Assembly: GCA_036337715.1 (NCBI GenBank)
Contig: JAYZDS010000003.1
Coordinates: 47,060-111,059 of the forward strand
Length of the DNA stretch: 64,000 nucleotides
DNA from: JAURNZ01 sp036337715
GTDB taxonomy: Bacteria; Pseudomonadota; Gammaproteobacteria; Comchoanobacterales; Comchoanobacteraceae
Reading direction: 5' to 3'
Below are positions 54,126-61,273 of the stretch, one piece after another; within the stretch, counting starts at the first letter, position 1, and each line of letters starts with the position of its first letter. A program made the translations under genes and the position numbers. A model generated the notes under the pieces. That model had not been told where the DNA came from. It was given only the letters and a program-made list of their open reading frames with translations, and did no database searches.

Positions 54126-55277
54126 TCATAAAGTTAAAGAACTATCTAATTTATCGCTTATGTTAGGTTTTAAAACATTACTGAATGTGTTTTGATTTCT
54201 TTCGTCATTACTAAACGTATTAAGTAATTTTGCTATATATTCATCACCTATATTTAATTGAATCAACTGTTTCAAGTGATACAGTTTAAAACCAAAAGTG
54301 AGAGATGGAATATGGTTTTCAAGCATACTAAGTGGATAGGGTTCAATATGATCATAATCTAATGTTTGTTCAGAATTAAACGGATGCTTCAATTCATTTA
54401 TGATATATTCGTCAAATGACGATTTTGTTGAATAAATACCAGTGCTCTTATATCCCTTAAGTTTGTATATGACGCCGCTTAGAATCAAACTATAATTTAT
54501 AAAATCTTCTGGATAACTATCATCGAAATCAATAATCATTTGTTGTAAATTATAATCTAAGCTATGCATATCATTCACTTTTAAATAGGCTAAGTCCGGA
54601 AATCCAAGTTTAAGGTGAAGCCATTGATTGTATAAGGTATAAAAGTTAATTGGCTGGCCGTGATTAAACATAGCAATTTTAAAAAATTCACTTAAGTCTT
54701 TATATTGACATTCACTTTCATCACATTGATTTTCTATAAAATAATTATTTATTAATTCTAGTTTGTTAAGTGGGTTAAGTTTAAAAAATAAAATAGGATT
54801 GTTTTGATTTAAACGTATTTCAAAATGAGTAGAGAAATCTAAAGCACGAATTTGATTAGAGTTATCAATAGAAATCTCAAATATATCGGTCTCATGAATG
54901 GATAAAAATGGCAAGATAAGATGCTTTTTGTTTTTTAAAAATGCCTTTTTTAATGAAAATCTTATAAATGATTTTGAATATTTGGTTACAAGTCCAATTG
55001 CAACACCAATAGACAAAAACATTAGCGAGCTATAATAGGCATATAAAAAATAAACGACAGCATTATGGTCACTACCTAAATATTCAACAAGATCATTTTT
55101 AAATAATTTAACAAAAGGGAGTGACTCAATACCAAAAATAGCTGCATGTGACAAAATAAATGCCATCACACAATGGTGGTTTGCCTTGCCTTCATTGGTA
55201 CTGACAAAACAGTTTACGTATTGAAAACATATAAAGAAAACAAACTCAAATCGACGATAAATATACCTCATTTTCAT
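54126..55277 (-). CDS. Membrane protein of unknown function, soluble C-terminal part
   Basis: 383 residues from ATG 55277 (an ATG at 55313 in the same frame would overlap the upstream gene by 32 bases). Three hydrophobic helices in the first 120 residues (FVFFICFQYVNCFV, VMAFILSHAAIFGIESLPF, LYAYYSSLMFLSIGVAIGLV), then about 260 polar residues with no motif I know. It follows the 128-residue membrane gene with 4 bases between them; the pair may be two subunits or one ancestral gene broken by a stop. No ribosome binding site is evident. Confidence 0.6.
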   Translation of the reverse strand: MKMRYIYRRFEFVFFICFQYVNCFVSTNEGKANHHCVMAFILSHAAIFGIESLPFVKLFKNDLVEYLGSDHNAVVYFLYAYYSSLMFLSIGVAIGLVTKYSKSFIRFSLKKAFLKNKKHLILPFLSIHETDIFEISIDNSNQIRALDFSTHFEIRLNQNNPILFFKLNPLNKLELINNYFIENQCDESECQYKDLSEFFKIAMFNHGQPINFYTLYNQWLHLKLGFPDLAYLKVNDMHSLDYNLQQMIIDFDDSYPEDFINYSLILSGVIYKLKGYKSTGIYSTKSSFDEYIINELKHPFNSEQTLDYDHIEPYPLSMLENHIPSLTFGFKLYHLKQLIQLNIGDEYIAKLLNTFSNDERNQNTFSNVLKPNISDKLDSSLTL

Positions 55278-55281
55278 AATT

Positions 55282-55668
55282 TTATTTACTGTGGTTGGTT
55301 GGATATAGCTCATCTAATGTATCTATAAAACCAATGGCTGAAAGGGGGTACTCATAGACAATTTTAACTTTATTTAATAAAGGTAGCGTATCATGCAGTT
55401 TTTTATAATGTGGGCACAATTGAACATATAGTGGGTTATTTGAAATATTTCTACCAACGACACCGTAACAAGTATTATGCAAAGCTTTAGTACTAACCAC
55501 AATTGTCATTGCTGATAGTAAAATGATTGAGTGTTCAATATATGGTTTTTCTTCACCTGAAAAATAGATAACGCCTAATAACATGATACTTGTTGATTGT
55601 AACAAAATAGCAATAAAAGCTGATCCAAAGCCGCTTAATAGAGGATTTTTTGGTATATATCTTCGCAT
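55282..55668 (-). CDS. Small membrane protein of unknown function
   Basis: 128 residues with two hydrophobic helices (AFIAILLQSTSIMLLGVIYF and IILLSAMTIVVS), then a Cys- and Tyr-containing loop (CYGVVGRNISNNPLYVQLCP). No family recognised. Always read with the gene after it: 4-base gap, same strand. The start ATG 55668 follows a 41-base spacer from trmJ. Confidence 0.55.
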   Translation of the reverse strand: MRRYIPKNPLLSGFGSAFIAILLQSTSIMLLGVIYFSGEEKPYIEHSIILLSAMTIVVSTKALHNTCYGVVGRNISNNPLYVQLCPHYKKLHDTLPLLNKVKIVYEYPLSAIGFIDTLDELYPTNHSK

Positions 55669-55709
55669 AATTAAATAATCTATCAGATTATGTTTAACTA
55701 ATCTAAGAT

Positions 55710-56414
55710 TTATTTCTTATCGATAGCCGTTAAGATACCGCGAAGTAAAGCAATGTCTTTTTTAGAAGGGTAGGCGCGTGTAAACAGTCTATTTAAACGT
55801 CGTAATGTATGTGTTTTATTATTAGGTATTAAGACATCTAGCGATTCTAGTGTGGTTGCTAAATGATTTTGAAAATGAAACATTTCATCTGAGGTTGGTA
55901 AAGGTTCAGTCGATATGGAATGATTATCCATCATTGGTTTAATGGTTTGTTTATAACATTCATAAGCTATGATTTGAACGGTAGAAGCCACATTTAGAGA
56001 AGGGTGTACAGGGTTAGCATCGATGGTTAATTGAATTTGGCACAAATCTAGTTGATCGTTTGTTAATCCAGACTGCTCGTTTCCAAATATAAAAGCAAAT
56101 GTTTCATCAATATTGTATTTATCAAAGAAAAGTTGACTTGTATAATAATTGATAGGAATTGTTCTTGTCCGATGGGAAAGGGCAATAGTGTGCTTAAAAC
56201 GGGCAATAGCATCGCTTAATTGATCGAAGACAATAGCTTGTTCAAGTATTTCAGTTGCACCTGATGCACGTGCCATCGCTTCAGAACATAAATGATCACA
56301 TTGTGGACTTACTAGAATAAGGTTTTGCAGACACATATTTTTCATAGCTCTGGCAGCAGCACCAATATTACCTGGATGAGAAGTTTCTACAAGAATAATG
56401 CTAGGTATAGACAT
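55710..56414 (-). CDS. trmJ: tRNA (cytidine/uridine-2'-O-)-methyltransferase TrmJ
   Basis: SPOUT-class methyltransferase acting on position 32 of tRNA. N-terminal ETSHPGNIGAAARAMKNM, then IFGNEQSGLTNDQLDLC and PVHPSLNVASTVQIIAYE form the knotted SAM site. 234 residues, normal. It is an ordinary housekeeping gene inside the accessory stretch, 27 bases after the coiled-coil gene on the same strand. Confidence 0.94.
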   Translation of the reverse strand: MSIPSIILVETSHPGNIGAAARAMKNMCLQNLILVSPQCDHLCSEAMARASGATEILEQAIVFDQLSDAIARFKHTIALSHRTRTIPINYYTSQLFFDKYNIDETFAFIFGNEQSGLTNDQLDLCQIQLTIDANPVHPSLNVASTVQIIAYECYKQTIKPMMDNHSISTEPLPTSDEMFHFQNHLATTLESLDVLIPNNKTHTLRRLNRLFTRAYPSKKDIALLRGILTAIDKK

Positions 56415-56441
56415 TGTACAAAGTTAAATAATTAAAAATTT

Positions 56442-57251
56442 TTATAAAATCTTATTAGGTGGTTCAACGATCAATGATTCAATACTATCACTATCACCAT
56501 CGCCAGGTCCAACAATAAAGCCATCTAATTTCTCTAATGATTTATCTAACTGGGTATTTAATTTATCACTATTTTTTTTATGTTCATGATCAATTTGAAG
56601 CGCACTCGCATCCATTAATGGTGCATGCTTATTACAATGAGCTTGTATGACATCTAATTTAGAAACAATGTCATTTAAGGTCTTAGGTGGGTCATTAGGA
56701 TTAATTGAAATAAAATACAAATAAAGACTGAGGTTTGAATATTTTCCATAATCCTTAGATTTTAAGAAATCAAAGAATTCATCTTTCAACTGATAGGCAT
56801 TTAATTTTTTAATTAGGTCAGATCGATTAAATGTATCGAAAGAAAGATTGCCAACGAAAGCAGTGAAATTTAAATTTGGATCTTTAAAAAACTCATCTAT
56901 GAACTTATTCATAGATAATTGAAAATCTTGACCTATAGATAGTTGTGAAGTAGTTAATTTTGAATACAAATCATGACAATAATTCATTGAATTCGAAATA
57001 TCATTTTCCTTTTTATCTAGATCTAATGATTCATTATATGTCATAAGATCCTGAGATATAATGCTATCTGTCACTTGATAGTTTAATTCACTAATCTCAT
57101 TTTTTAATGTCTTACATTTATCTTTGGCACTATTTAAACCTACCATCAGTTTAAAGAGGGTAATGAGATCTTTTTTTACTTCGTCAGAAATATTTTTTTC
57201 ATCTTTAAACAATAAAGTTGCTAATATTGCTGGGACTGTATTTTTAGACAT
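56442..57251 (-). CDS. Helical/coiled-coil protein of unknown function, possible effector
   Basis: 269 residues, no signal or membrane helix, strongly helical and charged (KDKCKTLKNEISELNYQVTD; HEHKKNSDKLNTQLDKSLEK). The C-terminus has an acidic Gly-Asp stretch GPGDGDSDSIESL. A GAGG box lies 8 bases before ATG 57251, preceded by a mini frame ATG-AGG-TAA and a GC-rich hairpin. No family recognised. A secreted substrate is possible by context only. Confidence 0.6.
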   Translation of the reverse strand: MSKNTVPAILATLLFKDEKNISDEVKKDLITLFKLMVGLNSAKDKCKTLKNEISELNYQVTDSIISQDLMTYNESLDLDKKENDISNSMNYCHDLYSKLTTSQLSIGQDFQLSMNKFIDEFFKDPNLNFTAFVGNLSFDTFNRSDLIKKLNAYQLKDEFFDFLKSKDYGKYSNLSLYLYFISINPNDPPKTLNDIVSKLDVIQAHCNKHAPLMDASALQIDHEHKKNSDKLNTQLDKSLEKLDGFIVGPGDGDSDSIESLIVEPPNKIL

Positions 57252-57268
57252 TTCATTACCTCATTTTG

Positions 57269-57288
57269 CCGGTAATTTTTCTTACCGG
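57269..57288 (-). promoter_or_regulatory. CCGGTAA hairpin in the leader of the coiled-coil gene
   Basis: Seven-base perfect stem CCGGTAA / TTACCGG, loop of six, 18 bases upstream of the start codon and just before the ribosome binding site. GC content stands out from the surrounding AT-rich DNA. On the minus strand no T-run follows. A TATAAT lies 22 bases further upstream (57310-57315), so the hairpin would be near the 5' end of the mRNA. Confidence 0.4.
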
Positions 57289-57584
57289 AATAATAATCAA
57301 TATACATTTATTATAGTATATTATGATACAAGATAGATAATTAATATATATAATCACTTAAGCGCACTTAGGAAAATGCCTACAATGAAGCATTTATATA
57401 TAAAAATAAAATTTTATCTATACAGCAACCATCTATTTAAAAATTTATTTATAAATTACTTTCAGTTTCATTGAAGACTTATTATCTTAACCTGTAAGTT
57501 ACCTTAATTTATTTTTTGGTTTTAATATACTTAGAATTATGGTTATCAAATGACTTAAATCATAAAATAATATAATAGTCACTC
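57289..57584. other. AT-rich spacer without recognisable gene
   Basis: About 300 bases rich in A/T runs with no frame worth calling, no repeat and no RNA gene that I can see. It holds the probable promoter of the coiled-coil gene at its left end and the 3' end of a decayed LRR gene at its right end. Confidence 0.5.
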
Positions 57585-58140
57585 TTAATTAATACGGATT
57601 GATGAAAAATCACTCTCAATTTCTTCTAAGTCTTCTTTTTTAAACGCATCAATCATACTTACTTTTAAATTAGTCACATCTTTTAATTTCCAATGAGCGA
57701 ACAAGTCTTTATATCGTAAATTTTCATTGAAATAGCTAGATTTAAAAATTATTTTATTCTCAAAATTATAAAAATTTTCAGGTAAAATACGGCATTCAAG
57801 ATTAGATTCAAATTGATGAATCTCTGCCATCGTATAATTTCTTAGTGCCCCAAAAGATTCTTTCTGTTTTGTTAAATCAACAATTTGATTTTTTTTAAAA
57901 CCAGCTTTAATAAATTTAGAATTATTTTTTGTGGATATATAAGACTTTTATTTTTGCTTTAAAAAAAGCATCTGCATGAACTGTCTCAATCGTATCTGGC
58001 AAAATTTACTCTTTAATGCTTGCATTTTTAAAGCAATATTGAGATAGATGTTTTACACCTTTAGGAACTTCATGCTTGTCTATTTCATAAAAGTCATCAG
58101 ATTCAGTGTCTCTAAATAATGTATTTTTACTATTGTTCAT
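57585..58140 (-). pseudogene. Decayed LRR-family gene (copy 2)
   Basis: Reading from ATG 58140 gives MNNSKNTLFRDTESDDFYEI, then an LRR unit (VPKGVKHLSQYCFKNASIKE), an in-frame TAA, and a continuation ILPDTIETVHADAFFKAKIK. A frameshift near 57935 in a run of A leads to NNSKFIKAGFKKNQIVDLTK and AEIHQFESNL, matching the tails of copies 3 and 4 (ESKDRFVKAGLDKNKVVDLS; REIRKLESDF). The end (LFAHWKLKDVTNLKVSMID) matches copy 1. Only one LRR unit remains. The last 81 codons form an open frame that is just the tail of this remnant. Confidence 0.75.
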
Positions 58141-58307
58141 ATTCACTTCGAGTTAATTTAATTCTTTCAACAGGGTTGAATATATGACCGTTAATATAAC
58201 TTATTCAAAAGCACCCTTAATTCTTCCAAAAATAGGAACTATGTGTTTATCTAAATAAACATCTCCCCTTTTTTTAATGATTCAAGAACGTATAGTGTGA
58301 TTTTTTA

Positions 58308-59882
58308 TTATTTTGGCTTAAAATTTGAAATATCGCTGCTACTAGGGCTTCCCTTAGTAAATGCAAGTATTGAAGCAATACAAAGAGCAACCGAAGCAGA
58401 AGCAACTTTAGGATCTAATAAGTTTGCATAACTACCTAGAACCGTCCAAAAATAATTTGTGTTTTCCTTAGGAATATCATCTGTTGACGTATTAATTTTA
58501 TTAAGTTGTTCTAAATAAGATTGATTAAAATCTTTTACAATTTCCTTTGATTTATCATTGATTGCCTCATTAATGTTTTCACCTAGTAGTTTATTCATGT
58601 TATCTGAATCCCCTTCTCCAATTGATCTATCGAAAGTGATGATTTTAAATAGATTTGATCTTGCATCATCTGATAGTTCATCGTAATTATCTTTATTAAT
58701 ATTATTGATTATTGTTAGGATTCTTGTTTCATCCTGATTGTCACATTCTTTTACTAAATTAAGTACATCATTATTTTTTAATAAGGTTTTTAAATCATTC
58801 TGATAAATATTGATATTGTCACTGTTGTTACTCTTTACGTAATTAGGATCAAATGATTTAAAACAATCTAAATCTATTGAATTTTCATTATTTTCACTAA
58901 TTTGATTTATTGCTTTTAAGAATCCAACAGAATTAAGTATTTCAATCTGCACTTTTAAAATTTCAGATAATTTGTTTGCAATGGTTGGATCTGTAATTTG
59001 AAGTATTTCAGTATTGTTTTGTGGTTTCTCAGATTTCTTAACCTCAATTAATAAAATCTCATTATCATCATTTCCATTAGTAATTTGATTAACTTTATTT
59101 AGATATGTAAACTTTTCTTCAATAAATTTTAAAATTTCTTTAATTTCTATAGAATCCCCTTTTTTTTCTTTCAAAAATAATTCAAATAACTTCATTACTT
59201 TGAGTTTGTGATCGTAATTTAATTGATTTAGGAAATTACCAATATCCTTCAAGTCCTTCATCTTATCAATCGCTTTAATGAGATTCGTAATGAACTCTTC
59301 ATCATAAACCAGAATCTGATTATTATCATTATTAGCTTTGGTTTTATCTTTAATTTTAGATATTTCTTCAGTATTGTTTTGTGGATTATTAGATTTCATA
59401 TCCTCAATTTGAAGATTAGTCTTATTACTTTTATTATCATTATTAGCTATGGTTTGAATATGTAATTCTCTTATATAATCATCGAAGTTAATATCTTCTA
59501 AATTCATTTGATATAGATTATCTACTGGATTAATTTCTGGAGGAATTTGAGTTCTAGTTAAAGATGTTTCTTCTTCTATGTGATGTTCTGTTAAAACTTT
59601 ATCTTTGTTATTATTATCAGTTTTAGTCGCTGTTAACCCAATATTCTCTTGTTGTTCTATTAATGTTATGTATAGTAAGATAGACGCTTTAAATAGTTGA
59701 TGTTCTTGAGATTCTAAATCAAATATTTTAGAGACATTTTGTGTCAAATCATCATTAAAACTTGCATTAATTCTATCAATCAAATCAAAAGCAATTAACT
59801 TTTCCCCAAATTCTTTTTTTTTTAAAGACTGGATACTTTCATTGATATCATCTATTAATTCATTTAATTCTTTTTTATTCAT
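58308..59882 (-). CDS. Large Asn-rich protein with C-terminal hydrophobic segment, unknown function
   Basis: 524 residues from ATG 59882 (frame open to 59930). It is low in complexity, rich in Asn, Asp, Lys and Ile. A helical head (KKELNELIDDINESIQSLKK) is followed by two related segments with PQNNTEEISKIKD and PQNNTEILQITDP, about 360 bases apart in DNA, and by a C-terminal hydrophobic helix VASASVALCIASILAF about 20 residues from the end. No signal peptide. A run of ten A lies at codons 20-23 (59814-59823). No family recognised; a tail-anchored or translocated protein is possible. Confidence 0.6.
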   Translation of the reverse strand: MNKKELNELIDDINESIQSLKKKEFGEKLIAFDLIDRINASFNDDLTQNVSKIFDLESQEHQLFKASILLYITLIEQQENIGLTATKTDNNNKDKVLTEHHIEEETSLTRTQIPPEINPVDNLYQMNLEDINFDDYIRELHIQTIANNDNKSNKTNLQIEDMKSNNPQNNTEEISKIKDKTKANNDNNQILVYDEEFITNLIKAIDKMKDLKDIGNFLNQLNYDHKLKVMKLFELFLKEKKGDSIEIKEILKFIEEKFTYLNKVNQITNGNDDNEILLIEVKKSEKPQNNTEILQITDPTIANKLSEILKVQIEILNSVGFLKAINQISENNENSIDLDCFKSFDPNYVKSNNSDNINIYQNDLKTLLKNNDVLNLVKECDNQDETRILTIINNINKDNYDELSDDARSNLFKIITFDRSIGEGDSDNMNKLLGENINEAINDKSKEIVKDFNQSYLEQLNKINTSTDDIPKENTNYFWTVLGSYANLLDPKVASASVALCIASILAFTKGSPSSSDISNFKPK

Positions 59883-59980
59883 ATTATTCTTTATTATTTT
59901 TCTATATATATTATAGCACTTAATTATCACAATTTTTTAATTATGATAATCAATGTTGAATAAAACTAATGAGGAAATAT

Positions 59981-61147
59981 TTAACTATTTTTCTTTAATG
60001 TTTGATAGTAATTTGGTAAATGATGGATTATTAGCCCAAGGCATATACCCATAATAACCGCAAATAATAGATATAAATATAAAACATTGGTATTGGTTAG
60101 TAGTTTTAAATTGGTTTGATTAATACCACTCATATCGATGGCTTTAAAATGCTCTTTTGTAAATAATGGTGATGTTTTAATTGAGTCTTTTGATCTTTCA
60201 ATGGTAAGGTCCTGATCAATACTACGTTGAGCAGTTTCTTTTTCAAATAATACAGGAATGAATGGTGTATCTATTTTTCTATTTTTGATTAATTCGATCT
60301 CTTTTTCAATGGATACATAACCATGTAAATAATATGGTTGATGTTCAATTGCCTTTTCATTTAATAATGTTGTTACAACAGGCTTTTCACCAGAATTAAA
60401 ATCCATTGTTTCCAAAGTATTATTAGAAATATTAAGCGAGCGCGCAATTTTAGCTTGTTCTGTTAAAAACTCAATTCTATCATAAGTTTGTCTTTTATAG
60501 TCATCATGAGCATTCTTTATTTCTGTTTTTAAATCATGAGATTTATACTCATCATATTTGTTTTTTAAATACACTTGACGATCATACCTATCAAGAAGAA
60601 ACTGACGAGTAAACTCATTTGCACTTTTAATAACGCCAACCATTAATTGTTTTATATTTATATCATCAAAGCCATTATAACTCAGTACCCACTGCCCTGT
60701 TTTAATAGTTTTTTTATCTTCTAGAATTGTTATTTCACTTAATTTAATGCGGTTAGATAATAGTCTTATTTGCTCAATATATTTTTCATGATTTGAATAT
60801 TTTTTTTTATCGACCACATTACTATCAATAATAAACTGCTCTAATTTTTCTGAATCTTTTAGAGAGGCAACAAAAATATCATATACTGATTTTTGATCAA
60901 TTTTAAAGTAACCATCCTGGTTATTTTCAATATACTTTTCCGCCTCAAATATATTCGCTTGGACAAGCCTAATGTTTGATTGCCAACTATAGCTAAAGAA
61001 ATAAAAATACACCATTGCAGATAAACACAATGTAAGTATTGAAAAAAAGATTTCTTTATAGGCCAATGCAATAAACCTAAAAAGGATACTAAAGTCTATT
61101 TTGATTAGATCATCTGATTGTAAAGTTTGTTTATTTGTTTGATCCAA
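59981..61147 (-). CDS. Wzz-type polysaccharide chain-length determinant
   Basis: Inner-membrane co-polymerase that sets O-antigen or capsule length. First helix at residues about 36-55, a large periplasmic coiled-coil domain, the family-like block YYLHGYVSIEKEIELIKNRK, and a second helix near the C-terminus (LYLLFAVIMGICLGLIIHHL). 388 residues, normal. Polymerase and flippase are not in view; the glycosyltransferases at 47.6-50.7 kb may feed the same pathway. Confidence 0.82.
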   Translation of the reverse strand: MDQTNKQTLQSDDLIKIDFSILFRFIALAYKEIFFSILTLCLSAMVYFYFFSYSWQSNIRLVQANIFEAEKYIENNQDGYFKIDQKSVYDIFVASLKDSEKLEQFIIDSNVVDKKKYSNHEKYIEQIRLLSNRIKLSEITILEDKKTIKTGQWVLSYNGFDDINIKQLMVGVIKSANEFTRQFLLDRYDRQVYLKNKYDEYKSHDLKTEIKNAHDDYKRQTYDRIEFLTEQAKIARSLNISNNTLETMDFNSGEKPVVTTLLNEKAIEHQPYYLHGYVSIEKEIELIKNRKIDTPFIPVLFEKETAQRSIDQDLTIERSKDSIKTSPLFTKEHFKAIDMSGINQTNLKLLTNTNVLYLYLLFAVIMGICLGLIIHHLPNYYQTLKKNS

Positions 61148-61273
61148 TTTAAATTTTCCATTAATCTTTTCAATAAAATAATCTAATAAGATATTTTAAA
61201 TTTACTAAAGACAAATGACTAATACAAGTTTTTTTTAATTACTCATTAAATTTATAAGTATTTTGATTAAGTA

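Noticed and set aside
54126..55668. Resemblance of the paired membrane proteins to mitochondrial carrier-type effectors
   Set aside because: A few spacing patterns (GVVGR..NNPLY..YKK) are suggestive, but the defining PxDxxK signatures are missing and the helix count does not fit.
57585..57830. 81-codon frame as an independent small gene
   Set aside because: It aligns to the tails of the LRR family and continues upstream across a frameshift, so it is part of a pseudogene.
58200..58307. Possible 20-codon remnant (VYLDKHIVPIFGRIKGAFE) upstream of the decayed LRR gene
   Set aside because: No start codon, no match to the LRR tails, and too short to separate from chance in AT-rich DNA.
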